A stretch of DNA of 64,000 bases from Gautieria morchelliformis (lineage: Eukaryota > Basidiomycota > Agaricomycetes > Gomphales > Gomphaceae): the NCBI GenBank assembly GCA_015179125.1, contig WHVA01000190.1, positions 62,001-126,000 on the forward strand. Direction: 5' to 3'. The stretch's first letter is position 1, and each line of letters opens with the position of its first letter. The position numbers and the translations under genes are program-made. The notes beneath the pieces were generated by a model. It was given only the letters and a program-made list of their open reading frames with translations. It was not told the origin of the DNA and searched no databases. Positions 35,719 to 47,145 of this stretch are shown here, in pieces.

Positions 35719-36920
35719 GGGAGTAATCAGGCTTGAAGTATCCGAAATGAGTGGCACGGGTGGGTCGCTGGACCGTTCACAAGATGGGAATCGACGACGC
35801 CACAACGACATTCTCTATTCTAGCACAGACACCACGACCACCGTAATTATCACGATCCTCCACTAATATCATCACGACGACCAAGTTGTCCCAGACTCAA
35901 CATCAGCTTCACACTATTCAATATCAATATCACTATCACTATCACTATCTTTTTGTCTCTCTGTCTCGTCAGGTCTACTCTCAGCACCTCTCTCAGTTTT
36001 TTGTTCTCAAGAGCTCATTATCACGTCGAGCCAGTCCTCACTCCGCATTGCGCACGATCACGCTTTCTTCTTTCCTTGTATTCTACCATGTTCCACTCAG
36101 TTCTCACCTGTCAGAATCATCCCTCATTTCTTCCTCTACTCTGAAGACTCACAACGCGTCCTATCGAATCCAGTCAGCGCTACTTATCACCACTCCGAAG
36201 TCCCATTCCCATCTGCTATACTGCTTTCCTCGAGCCGATCGTCTATGTCTCTATGCACGTACGCTATGCCACATGTACTGTTACGATACGTATGGCTGCA
36301 GTCTATGTCTTAGTCCTGCTATGCAATACAGCTTGCTATGGTTAACTTACTTATTTGGCCGAGTTCAGTCAACTTTCGGCGTCTAAACATCGCGGATGTA
36401 TATCGCTCTCCTCCGACCGCCGAAGCTATATCGCCTGAACCTCATTCCCTCATGGTCTCAGCAACTACCGGTAGCCAGATTTCCAATCTCCCATCTGGAA
36501 CGACGAAGCCCCTCTAGTCGCCTCGTAATGGGGGAGGCGGCTCCACCACCATATCCGGCGTCTCACCTCGATTAGTGGGTATGATACGCTCGCTCACCTC
36601 TTCTCGATGTACCGGTCACAGTGAGATCCCAGCCTAAGATATGTCCGCGCCAGCGACGGTTCTACATTCGATCCCGTCGATCGACCGGGTATTGTTGGCG
36701 GTATAGTCTTGCCAGCCACTTTTCAGCCAATATGAGAGCGGCTGGCTTCTTGAGAACAGTTTCGCTTTGTGCTTTACCTCTCCCCCCGCAACAGTTCCTC
36801 CTTCACTGGACACTTTACCCTCGCCTACCCACAACGCTCGTCTCGCCTCAGGTCTTACCTCAGGTCTTACCTCATTGCCAGCGCAATAGGCTCCTAGACC
36901 GAGTGACGGCTGCTGCTCCC
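35719..36920. other. intergenic: 3' UTR of the RRM gene and 5' side of the kinase
   Basis: Pyrimidine-rich stretches and ATCACT repeats (35925-35950) with no supported coding exon. Part is probably untranslated RNA of the two flanking genes. Confidence 0.4.
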
Positions 36921-39497
36921 ATGTCCTCCGCGCTCTGTCAGCAGGTCGGCCATTGGCGTGTATCGAAGGAGGTGATTGGCAATGGGACGACGTGTACGTG
37001 TCTCTATCTCTACATCCGTGATGTCTTCCCTTTGCCTTCTGTTTCGTTAATTATTGAGGTACATTGACTTACGTCAATTGTATGTTATGTTATGCCTATC
37101 CAGCAACAGTCCGGCTCGCATCCCACGCCACCATCCCTACCCTTTGCGCGGCCGTAAAAATCATCTCCCGCACCGGTCTCCTCATTAAAGCCGAAGGCGA
37201 CCCCGGCGCACTCCACCTTGCTGATGCCGTTATAGACCGGGAGGTGTTGCTTACGAAGATTGCATCTCATGAGCGGATCGTAAAGTTGTACAATTTCGTC
37301 GCGGATGGTGATCTGGCGTGAGTGCCCTTTCCACCAGTGAAGAGTGTTCAATGCTAAACCGATCTGTACCTCCAGCTACATGATCCTCGAACACGCCCCA
37401 AACAAAACCCTCTTTGACCTATTCCACAGCCATTCCTCTTTCCTCTCTCCAGTGTTCATAACTCACCTCTTCTCGCAGCTCATGCAGGCCGTCGATCACA
37501 TTCACTCCCTCCACATTGTGCATCGTGATATCAAACTCGAGAATCTTTTCCTGTTCGGGCCAGATATCAAGGACATCATTCTTCAGGCTGATTCTACCCA
37601 TGGCCGTAATCGCAAGCGCAAGGACATCCTTCCTCATAATCTCAAGCACGCATCAGCTCACGCGACCAAGCCCTCCCCACATCCTTACACCGCCCTTACT
37701 GTCAAACTTGGAGACTTCGGTCTTTCGCATACGCACCCCCCTACAGCGCTTTCGAAAGTTTTCCACGGCAGCCCGCACTACCAGGCCCCGGAGCTTTGGG
37801 CGCGCGCCCCGCATCGCCCGTTTCCGACCGATGTGTGGTCCGCAGGGGTTGTATTGTATGCGTTGGTAGGGAGGCGGCTACCCTTTGGACTCGATGAGTT
37901 GGAAGAGTGGGGGCGTGTTTTTTGCAAGAGTGATGACTCTGATGGGTTCTATGTGGATAATACGCACCAGGACAAGCGCGGATTCGAGATGGATGAGAAA
38001 GATCACGCCAATCGGCCCCCCATTCCCCGCCCTGGCGTCCCTTCTCACGTGCCGTTTGTCGTCCCAGAGGTAATGCCGCCCGCCATCGATCATCTCCTGC
38101 AACGCATGTTTAGGATCAACCCCACGATGCGCCCGACATCTCGGGAGATCCTTGCCGATGCCTGGTGTGGCCTAACGGGATGCGTTTCACCCAGCCAGAA
38201 CGTGCCGGTATTGCGGGGTGACATACGCCGTGCTAACGAGCACCCTATACTATCTCAACCGCCTAGCATGCCTCCTCCGCAGCACATCGCCGATGCATAC
38301 GGGCCTCAAGACATCTACAACATCGCAACCCTTTGTACTCCCCCCTCCACACACGTCGCACGTGCAACTTTCTGCGGTTCGTCACTGGAGCGGATGGTAC
38401 GAGGACGCCTAGGGGGTGATCAGTGTATCGAGAAGGTGTGGGCGAGTAAATTGGCGGCCTGGGTTGCGTGGGAGGGTGAAGGATGGGTGGGAGCGTCTGA
38501 GCAGGGGAAGATGGTTCTGGAGAAGGGGAATGTGAAAGGGAATATGAAAGAGAAAGAGAAGGAAAAAAGGGTTGGGTGGCTGGAGAGGAAGGGGTGGAGC
38601 CAGAGTTTGGGGAGGATCAAGGGGGCGGATGTTCGTGCACATCTTGCTGCGAGCTTTGGACATGTGGCACACGCCGGGCAGCGAGAACATGCTGAACAGG
38701 TAGCACAGGCGGTACCGGCAGCACAGCGCGGAGGCGGAGAACACGAGAAAACAGTGGACCCCGTGGTCTTGCATCCGAATCTTCGCGCGTCGTCCAGTAG
38801 TTTGAGGATCAAAGCGGAGCATAAGCTGCCCGAGATTAAACGTAACGTTGAGTATAGGCCTTCTCCGCTATCCTCCACTGTCGTATCGCGCGTGAACGCA
38901 GCAGCGCCAACCCGGGAATTATCACCCACACCTCTGGAACCCAAACACTCGTCCCGTACCCTTCGTGTCGAGACTTCCGACCCTGGACACGCTCGTCCCA
39001 CCGTGCACTTCCCATCACCCTTGCCCCAACCCCCCGGCCGGTCGGCTCTCCAGCCCAAGCACTCATCCCATACCCTTCGTGTCGAGACCTCCGACCCTGG
39101 ACACGCCCATCCCACCCTGCACGACCCATCACCCTTGCTCCAACCCCCCGGCCGATCGGCTCTCCAGTCCCCCTTAGCACAAACTTTTACCCCTCGACAC
39201 AACGCTGTCGCAACAATCCGATCTCGTCCCGACCTCGCCTCCACCCTTCGGTCCCGCCACGACGCGCTCCTCCGCCGGGCCTACGAGCTTGGCTTCGGGC
39301 CACAGGACTTGAAGGCTTTCGCGGAGGAAGCGGGGAGGATCGTGCGGGATGCGCGGGAGGGTTCAACCGAGAATAGTGCTTTTGCGGCGACTGGCAGTGA
39401 AAGAGGAAGCGACGCGATCACGCCAACGGAGGGTCATCTTCCATGGCCACGACGCTCGTCCCTGAGCACGGAGAAGTGGGGCAGAAGAGCGATATGA
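36921..39497 (+). CDS. serine/threonine protein kinase
   Basis: Exons 36921-36993, 37104-37317 and 37376-39497 give 2,409 nt in phase, 802 residues. Kinase landmarks in order: Gly loop IGNGTTSTVRLA formed across intron 1, AVKII (ATP-binding Lys), DREVLLTKI (helix C Glu), YMILEH hinge, VHRDIKLEN catalytic loop (37519), LGDFGLS (Mg-binding), SPHYQAPELW activation segment, DVWSAGVVLYAL, and RMFRINPTMRPTSREIL. An insert of about 30 residues separates the catalytic loop from DFG. The C-terminal half is basic and low-complexity and contains a tandem repeat (38935-39164). All catalytic residues are present. The subfamily was not decided. The start codon is chosen as the ATG nearest the Gly loop; the frame is open further upstream. 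Confidence 0.85.
38935..39164 (+). repeat. tandem duplication in the kinase tail
   Basis: Two direct copies of about 114 bp (38 codons), each with PKHSS-x-TLRVETSDPGHA and PSPLxQPPGRSALQ. The copies are near-identical, so the duplication is recent and in frame. Confidence 0.85.
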
Positions 39498-40072
39498 GCC
39501 TGGTCAGCGCTCCTGCCCCCGCTTTGAAGGCTGTTGATGTGGGGGGTGGAAGCGGGAGGCGAGGGGTCGATGTAGACATGGCTGTGGATGTCACATTCGA
39601 TGTGGACTTTCAGACGGATTTACGTTGGATATAACATCCTGGACCTCGGTTATAATTCATACTGTTGTTGTATTCTATCACTCTTGCTGTGCTAGTTCCT
39701 CTAATCTCTGTTAGCTTCTTGTATAAGGGCTTCTACAGGATACTTTTATTATGTAACAGCTGTAAATCGGTCATGTGAGACGAGTGTCGCTTCGGCGGGC
39801 AATACTAGGGTTCATGTAAATTTAGTATAGTACAGCCTAGTAGTACAGCCTAAGCAGTACAGTAAAGCTTATCTGCCAGCCGATAAAACGCCATGGAAGC
39901 TCTTGGAACGTTGGACAGCTTCCTAGCTCACATCGCGAGACCATGGAACAGGCTGGCAGTCATAACGCTGCTCAAGGGACAGTATCAAGCACCCCGTGAA
40001 ACAGCATCGAGCTGGTGGATCTCCTGGATCTTGATGTTTGGACGCTCGAAGATTGTACCCTGGCCAGATATT
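39498..40072. other. no recognisable gene
   Basis: Downstream of the kinase; probably its 3' UTR followed by intergenic DNA. No motif. Confidence 0.35.
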
Positions 40073-40137
40073 TTAGTGACGTTCAGAACCGCGATAATCG
40101 TGAATAATGATTATCGGGGCTCTGAACCTCACTAAAA
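40073..40137. repeat. 65-bp near-perfect hairpin
   Basis: TTTTAGTGA..GTTCAGA..CGATAATC at the left pairs with GATTATCG..TCTGAAC..TCACTAAAA at the right around a loop of about 9 nt (GTGAATAAT). It may be a minimal foldback element or a structured terminator. No flanking duplication was fixed. Confidence 0.7.
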
Positions 40138-41464
40138 CATGGTGACCGGTCACTGAAATGATTGGTGTAGCATCCCGGTCCCGACGGCTGATATTGCAAT
40201 GTCCCTTTGTGGCCCGGGGTTTTGAGTACTTCAGATCCCAGTGTACGATGATCAATATATCGTGACTTACTGGATATGCTGGATGGCTTGCTGATTACAT
40301 GGACGCAGGACACTGCTGCTTTCAAAGTCAGATGACGTTCCCAAGCTTTGGCTTTTCAGGTGATGGGCACCAGGTAAGTATCTCCAATATTGAGGAAGGG
40401 TAAGGTGACTGACAGTATTATAGAAGTGCGCCTCCCGCTTTGCCATCTCAGCCAGCGCAGCTGCGTGCCATTGGCCTCCTGTCCAGCTGGGAGCTGCCCG
40501 CTGGTCTCTCTCGGCACGCAGCCAGGTAGCGATTACGCACCATGCAGCGGGTCGCGGAGTGTTCAAAAAAAAAAACACTGTGCGGGCTTCAAGCTTCATA
40601 CATGGACAATTGATACACATTTTTCTGGTTTATCAAAGCTCCGAGTCCGAATGTCATAGTAGCTGTTGCTCTGCCCGTTCCACCTGACACCATGATGGTC
40701 AGTTTGGGCACCTACCGGCGATCTATGAAACCATGAGAGCTACTGTTGGTCACAGTAGTAGCACCTGCCTGCTAGTAGTTATACGGAGCCCATGGCCAAC
40801 CAGGGTTCATCGATCCAATGGATGCTACAATGATTATTACCCTGATCGACAGCGCATTTGAATGTGCCCATATGTTGTAGTTGTAATTAATGTTACATAA
40901 CGACATGCCCATTCCGCACCTGCCCACAAGCACACTCTAGCAGAATGTTTCAGCACATCTGTCGTCAGGCTGATGAATTAAGATGCGGCGGTTGGGGCAT
41001 TTGTACACCAGTTGGGCGCAGATGGCTCAAAGGAGGATGTCACAATCTCTCCAGCTCCAGCATCTCATCTCTCTCGGACTCGGGTTACCTGTCATCTCAT
41101 ATGGATCTTGATTAAGAGGACGACAAGGTAATTACTTGCAAAGGCTGCACACAGTACTGCGACAGCACATGCATGTATTACACTGCGGAAAAGGAAGGCA
41201 AAGAAAATGGTCTAGCAGTACTTAATATTTAATTTCCATATTGGACGTCAGCCATATATATATTGCCGCAGAGCGGCATGCTGGGGACCGAGTTGGGAAT
41301 CACGGACGCTGAGTGCGTGAGCGAGTTTGCTGCGAAAGGAGGGTCGAGCTTCGAGGCTGCTTTCTCAAAGTTGCAGAATTCACGAACCCCCGCGAGTTCG
41401 CGGCGGAGCGGGTCCGATTTCACGTCAATTTCTCCTTCGTGAAACGCCCTACTAAGTGGCCCCT
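40138..41464. other. no recognisable gene
   Basis: A minus frame at 40267-40620 is open for 117 codons but matches no family I know. The rest is short ORFs and AT-rich sequence. Confidence 0.35.
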
Positions 41465-41826
41465 ACTCAGATAGCTACTTGGAAGTCGTGAACACACTAT
41501 GGGCATGCTGATGAATACTTCTATTGATCCGTACTCGAATTTGTATTGTAGAGGCGTTTGAGTGCCTCGAGGTATGAGAAGTTCAACATGCATGCATGCA
41601 TGTCTTGGTCGGAGTCGATCGGGCAGCCCAGGCTGCGAACCTGGCTCACCAGACCCACTGTACATGTACAAACAGCGTCGCTTCCTGATACTTACATCGA
41701 AATGGTAAACAGTTCTCTCTTTCTTCAACCAAAGCAATTACCGTCCAATGTTTTCCAAGAGAGTCGTGGCACCAGGGTCCAGAACTATACCAATAGGACA
41801 GTCACACTGATGTGATCAATGCCGGT
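41465..41826 (+). repeat. upstream flank of DUF6533 copy C, left part
   Basis: Matches 28090-28380 (copy B flank) and the minus strand around 63640-63290 up to CAATGCCGG. The continuation of the same flank reappears at 44830 (AATTTAGCCACTTGAG), so about 3 kb has been inserted between. Confidence 0.8.
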
Positions 41827-42071
41827 ATGGTTTAATAGCACTGTAGAAACAATAGGCGCTGTATACCAGCGCTTTTCAAGCCAACGCCGCTGAGACGCTC
41901 CTTTTTGCACTTGCCAGGCGCCCCTTAAATTTCAAAAGCTAAGGTACTGATCCTAGGCTTGGATTAGGACTTGTACCAAGGTACAAAAATTTCAATGTAC
42001 ACAAAATGAAATACAATTTATTTGCATACACAAGTGAAAGTAAGCGGCCGTTTACCTACTAGTATTAACCT

Positions 42072-42195
42072 CGTCGTCTACCGCATCAACAAACGCAAAT
42101 GAATGAAAATAAAAATAAAAATAAATCTTGTCGATGATCCCTCATTCGCTCCCACGTCGAACTCGGCCCACGACGCATTTGCTACCGATGCAATC
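42072..42195 (-). repeat. partial second copy of the 3' end of the 253-aa gene
   Basis: Minus-strand CVVGRVRRGSE and a FVDAVDDE end repeat the last 35 codons of the gene at 42454-43312 (CVVGRVQRGNEWGIIDRSGD, FVDPVDDED) about 390 bp away. An AAATAA microsatellite replaces part of it. Between the copies lies a GC-rich GGGAGTCCGGGAGT-like tract. Confidence 0.6.
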
Positions 42196-42453
42196 ACGGG
42201 GCGAGTGCGGCTCCGGAGGGCGAGCGCGGGAGTCCGAGTCCAGGTCCGGAGGGTGAGCTCGGGAAGAGCGAGGGAGTGTGAGGGGGAGTTCGGCATTGCG
42301 AGTCCGGGAGTCCGGGGAGTGGGAGTGGGAGTACAATGCGAGTGCAACGGGAGTTTGACAGCGTGTGGGCATGCGAGTGAGCATGCTTTGTTACGCGATC
42401 GACGCGAGGCGTATGAAATGCAAATATACGCAGTGCACCCTTGGCCTCCCCAG

Positions 42454-43312
42454 CTAGTCTTCATCATCCACGGGGTCAACGAACACTGTGCGAGCAAAGT
42501 CGCCACTTCGGTCGATAATCCCCCACTCGTTCCCGCGTTGAACTCGGCCGACCACGCACTCCACTGTACGGAGATCAATTGCTATCGGCGTGGTGGTATT
42601 TGAATATGTCGTAACCTCGCACGTAGCGTCCCGTCCTCCAGTCGAACAAGGAATCACGACCGCGAGTAAGAAGCGGGTAGGTTCCGCGAGGTTGAGCGTG
42701 CGTGACGCCGGGAGTTCAAGGTCGAGAATACAGTCCAGCTGTCCGTAAAAAATCTGACGGCGTTGTGGCGGTTGATCGTGGCCACGATGGTTATTGGCAA
42801 CCATGAGTGTGTACTGATTATTGAGAAACTAAATTAGTCTCAAGTAACCTCAAAGAATGAATAGATGAGACGCACCCGGATAAATGAGGAGTCACGAATT
42901 GATAGCGCTTGAGCAAGACTTACTGCACAACGTGCTCGTATTTTATCTCCACCGTTTGCAATGCGGACCTTCCCCCATCGTGTCATAGTGAGGGGAATCA
43001 GGTTCCTGATCTCTGCGGCATCCCGATCGTAGATCCGAGCAAAGTATAAAGATATGCGCCGTCGCAGATCCTGATCTGGTTGGAAGTCTTGCTTACGAGG
43101 GGAACGCAGTATAGTGCTTGGGACTTTTGTACCATGGAAATAATTAGCTGACAATAGACAAGTTGAACCAGTGTTTACTCACAAGCTTCGTATTGCTTCT
43201 CAGTGGCTGTAAGTAGTGCAGCTTGCACCCGCTTCCGGTGACGTTCACGTTGAACTCGTCCCAGCGCCTTGGTGCAAGAGGGCACACAGAGGCACGGTTC
43301 CTTGCCCGCCAT
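42454..43312 (-). CDS. 253-aa uncharacterised protein of a repeat-associated Agaricomycete family
   Basis: Exons (minus) 43312-43183, 43147-42876 and 42813-42454 close in phase (762 nt). The first intron is only 35 nt. N-terminus: MAGKEPCLCVPSCTKALG, a Cys cluster followed by basic QRERHRKRVQ. Middle: TILRSPRKQDFQPDQDLRRR and RWGKVRIANGGDKIRA. C-terminus: FYGQL, then CVVGRVQRGNEWGIIDRSGD. From memory, proteins with this RWGKVR..FYGQL..VVGR..W.IIDRSG layout are numerous in Agaricomycete genomes near transposons; their function is unknown to me. The Cys/basic N-terminus suggests nucleic-acid binding. It sits inside the CACTG-ended insertion, divergent from the next gene. Confidence 0.65.
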
Positions 43313-43470
43313 GGAGGATGGTCCTGGTGTGGGATTAGAACGAGAACGCACTTCTGGGATTAGAACGCACTTACCTCTTACAGAATTTTCGAGCCCCGGA
43401 GTGAGTCAACCAGTTGTCCTGCATGCGGGACTAGAAAAAATTGCTAATGTCATTTCGACTTCCGCAGAGT

Positions 43471-43477
43471 TATATAA
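43471..43477 (+). promoter_or_regulatory. TATA-like box of the 256-aa gene
   Basis: TATATAA about 95 bp before the ATG at 43572, in the roughly 260-bp spacer between two divergent genes. Confidence 0.45.
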
Positions 43478-43571
43478 GCACGTTCTTTCGCACTCTCATC
43501 TTCATCACCAAACCAACCTCTCACCTTCATCACCTTCCTCGCTCCCCATACCTACATCTGGTGAAAAACAA

Positions 43572-44494
43572 ATGTCATCCAGCTCATGCTCGTATTCCTC
43601 AGAACAGGTCGAGAGTGCGTATGCCAATCTCTTCGCGCCCCCCCACCTAATTTCCCTTTGTAGACCTTATGAAGGCGCTAGCCTCCAAAGGCCTTGGGCC
43701 TGATGATATTATCAAATCATTATCTAACGGTGAGCCCTTTCAATGTGCATATATTATTTATATATTATTTATAATTGGTCCTTCAGGCTCTGGGACCTCA
43801 CCTCGGGCTAGTGCGAAAGCTGGACTCTCATCACCACCAGACGACAGCACCTTTACCGACCGCTCATTTTCGGAGCTTATCCCCTCTCTCCGTCAAAGCT
43901 CCTCTTCCAATCCCCATTTCAAGCCGATCTGTGTGCCTCCTCCCCACATAACTATACAGAAGGTGCCGAAGGTAAACCTTTCATATTAATGAGATCTCCT
44001 TTCTGACATTTTTTCAGGCCTCATCTTCCACCGCTCTCTCTGCGCCCGCTGTAAGGAAGTCCAAGCGGCAGGACATACCGGCCTCAGGTTATCCATGTGC
44101 CACATCCTCTTGTATGTTTGCTCACCTTCGTTCTCCTCTGCACAGCCCGATACCACGACTAAGTCAGCCGTCTCATCGTATTCCCATGCCTCTTTCGTGC
44201 AGCCAAGCTCGTCACTCATGCTTTATGCTTTCCACAGTGGTTCACTCTCACAGCCTCTCCCTGCCGTATCCACTCCCTGCTGCCCCTTCATCGCATTTCG
44301 ATATCTTTCATCGCTCTCGATTGCTGACGCATTCTCGTTTTCTGCCACACGCGACTTGCTTTCGATATATTCCCTGCACGTACCACTTACCTAGATGCCA
44401 AGCTCGCTCTCCCCATCTCAATTCCCTACTCGCTTCGATTCCCAGCATGTTCAACGATGCGCTCGACTCTGCACGCTACTATGGGTCCTCATGA
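43572..44494 (+). CDS. uncharacterised 256-aa protein, four exons
   Basis: Exons 43572-43614, 43664-43729, 43787-43971 and 44018-44494 close in phase (771 nt). Introns are 46-57 nt with GT..AG borders. The N-terminal region reads MSSSSCSYSSEQVE, then LMKALASKGLGPDDIIKSL (an amphipathic helix-like segment), then Ser/Pro-rich sequence with FSELIPSLRQ and a basic VRKSKRQD patch. The C-terminal half is Pro/His/Ser-rich. I recognise no family. Alternative splicing of the last part (donor GTAAGG at 44051) gives another open end, so the C-terminus is uncertain. It lies within the CACTG-ended insertion. Confidence 0.45.
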
Positions 44495-44816
44495 TGTCTC
44501 GATGGTCTAGCTCTGTTTTTTGCTCTTTATTCCGTACATGTTCGCTCCTACGGTTTGCTATGTGATCGCCTGCCATATATTTACAACCTGAAATCAAGTT
44601 CATTTGTGGCTATATAGAAGTCCCAAAAGCACTTGGATACCGCGCAAAAACCGCTTTCATGATCACTACTGAATTTCAGGCCGTGCCGATCGGGGGAAAA
44701 AAACTTAAGGTAGCCGGTTCCAGGCTCCTTTTGAACTTCTTAGCAGTCCCTTATGGACTGATTCTCCAGGCGCCAATTGTACTGATTTTCAGGGGGCGCT
44801 CTTCCTGCAGTGATAG

Positions 44817-45071
44817 TTTGATATTCGGCGGGAATTTAGCCACTTGAGATAACTGGATATCTTATACAGCTGTTCTCTAGTCACCTACATACTCAAAGCT
44901 CGCGCGCGCATTACTTATGCAACGATTGAATTTCATGTTGAGTCGGTATCGCAACGGATGGCTAGAATGGCATCATATCAATAATATCAAGGAGGTCAAG
45001 TCCACGTATAATAATTGACAGTCACAGTCCCTCTTTTCCTAGAATCTACCTACCTCATTCTTGTGTGTAGA
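44817..45071 (+). repeat. upstream flank of DUF6533 copy C, right part
   Basis: Resumes the flank broken at 41826 and matches 28380-28737 of copy B, including GGATATCTTATACAGC and CAGTCACAGTCCCTCTTT, up to the conserved ATG. Confidence 0.75.
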
Positions 45072-46769
45072 ATGTCTGTCGCTCCTCAATCATGGGCTGC
45101 AATGGCAAAATCAGGCCAGTGCTAATACGCAAGCGATGGATACATCTAATTAATGCGTTCTTAAAGCAGACCTAATCCTTACGGAATACTCAGTGCTCGC
45201 ATCATTGGTGCTCTTCTTGTATGATCATGGTGAGAGGGATTTTTGATGTTCGAAGACATTCGCTAATACGAGACAGCTATAACCTTCGATGCTGAGGTTA
45301 GTTCGGCGTTCGCAAGTTGCCATATTGTTTCTTCGACATACTTCAGGTCATGAATATTTGGAGGGGCCCGCGCATATTGGGAAAACTACTGTTTCTATGG
45401 GTCAGTCTGTACCGCCTGTGATTTTTTTTGAAGTATACGGCCATAAAACTTCCAATGCCCATAGACTCGTTCTTTCGGGCTTTCCTCACTTATCATTGAA
45501 ATCACAGGTCCGTCTGTCTTCGACTATCCATATAAAGTTAACAGACAATGTTGGTATGAAGTGACTTTTCATGGATCCCTGTCGAATAAGGTATGCACGT
45601 AGAATTAGCGTGACCAATGTGATATGATGCTTATCAATTCTTTCGTTCACAGTTGTAAGTGCAGAAAATGACAGTATTATAACACCGCATCATAATAATA
45701 TTATTCCAGCTGCAGTGCTTTTTTGTGGTGGGAAGCCGTGTCGTACGTCCATCTTTGATACACTGTATGCACTCGGATTGACACAAGTAACAGCATTTTA
45801 ATTGCGAATGTTAGTGTAGACAGTGAGTACAGACAAGTTCATACATGTTATTTTACTGTAAACATGACTAACCTTAAGCAATCCAGTCATTCTACTGGCC
45901 CGTGTATGTTCTCTATGGCATACATTCAGACTCTGGGACGTAATTGTTTCACAGGTCTATGCTGCGTATAATCGCAACAAACAACTTTTATATGGCATGG
46001 TTGGTTTGCAATTGACTACAGCTGTCGCCACTTTAGTCATTCAGGTGTTCTACGTACCGGCTGGTGAGGGCCCCCACATCAACATTCTCCCCGATCATTT
46101 CTAATCGTCCGACAGGCGTGGGATTACCTTCCGTTGACAATTTGACTGGCTGCTTCGCTCCCTCAGCGCCGAGAAATTTAGCGGCTTCTTTGGTTCCTTC
46201 CCTTGCAAACGAAGTCGTCCTATGCCTTTTCATGATCTACAAGCAGTGGGACGGATACAGGAACGGATTTGGTTCATCCCAACTTAAGCTCCTCGTTCAA
46301 GACAGGTCAGCTCAGCCTTTTGTTTTTCTAAATATTTTCGTCTAGCCCCTCTGACATTGAGCTAGTATAATCTACTGTTTTTGGTCAATATTAGTGTCTT
46401 CTTGCTCCGCCACAATAGTGACGTCTGCTTCGCAGTATCTTGGCTGTGCATCTGACGAACCTGCTGGTGTTTTACCTGGCTCCTCGTGGTCTTGTATTAA
46501 TAGCCATTGGGTAGGTCACTTCTGCTTTTTGATCAGAAGAGATTATAGTGACATTAATTTCAAGATGGGAATTTGCAATACCTTGCACTATGGGCTGCCG
46601 TCTGCTTCTCAACATGTTGAACCACTACGGTTCTGCCAGTGGACAACGCACAATCTTACTTCAAAGTCATCAGAACGCAAGCTATCTGTTGTCAGACATG
46701 CGCATGCAGAGTCATTCCAAGGATGATATGCTGCCTGTGCTCGCCGTGAAAGAATGCATTGGCAGGTGA
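45072..46769 (+). CDS. DUF6533-type membrane protein, copy C (best-preserved reading)
   Basis: DUF6533 proteins are receptor-like multi-pass membrane proteins expanded in mushrooms; their ligands are unknown. Splicing short GT..AG introns gives the family order: LTEYSVLASLVLFLYDH (45175-45229), a 20-nt exon ITFDAE (45277-45296), WRGPRILGKLLFLW (45356-45400), TRSFGLSSLII (45465-), WDVIVSQVYAAYNRNKQLL (45934-), the helix VPSLANEVVLCLFMIYKQW (about 46190-46245), LVQD joined to SIIYCF, ILAVHLTNLLVFYLAPRGLV (about 46436-46495), then WEFAIPCTMGCRLLLNML (about 46564-46617), with a stop at 46767-46769. About seven hydrophobic segments. The conserved ATG at 45072 (MSVAPQSW) is taken as the start, but the first intron phase is unresolved. 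Most exons read without stops. Confidence 0.55.
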
Positions 46770-47145
46770 TGGCATTGGCGGTGTCGTATTAGATACACAT
46801 TGACCGTACCTTGCAACGGTTGTGTTTCGGGAAAAGTGCTCGGATCTATGTGCTCGGCTCCACGACTTGGTTTATCGCTTTGTTTGGGCGCACAGTGTTG
46901 CGTGTATACTAGCAGGTATTCATGTATATATACTAGTGGGTCACCAGTCGCCTCAAAAATGTAATTTATATTCTGACGCCGGGTATCTATTAGTATCTGT
47001 AAATGTTTTCCTTTTTTTTTTCTGATCCAGCCAGAGCGCTTGTTCTGGTCACAAATGTTTTCTACGCCGCAGGATTTTATCTGTTTTAGGGGCGTCTTTT
47101 GATGGTAACTTGAACATAACCAGAATGTAAGAATAACTAGTACCA
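46770..47145. repeat. 3' flank of DUF6533 copy C
   Basis: Matches 30467-30710 (copy B), including GGTCACC and TATATATACTAG. No ORF of interest. It ends against a copia LTR. Confidence 0.6.

Larger units (their letters stand above)
41839..44812. mobile_element. 2,974-bp CACTG-ended insertion carrying two genes
   Basis: Ends CACTGTAGAAAC (41839) and, reversed, CACTGCAGGAAG (44812), flanked by ATAG on both sides (41835-41838 and 44813-44816). It splits the upstream flank of copy C relative to copies B and D. CACTG-type ends suggest a CACTA-like (CMC/Plavaka-type) element, but the inverted repeats are short and imperfect and no transposase is seen. It would therefore be non-autonomous. Inside are a spliced minus gene (42454-43312) and a spliced plus gene (43572-44494), divergently arranged. 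Confidence 0.6.

Noticed and set aside
38420..39244. 274-codon minus-strand open frame
   Set aside because: Antisense to the kinase tail; its repeats mirror the tandem repeat of the kinase gene, and no motif is present.
42103..42603. 166-codon plus-strand open frame
   Set aside because: Antisense to the 3' part of the 253-aa gene and to a GC-rich tract; the frame arises from the repeat composition.
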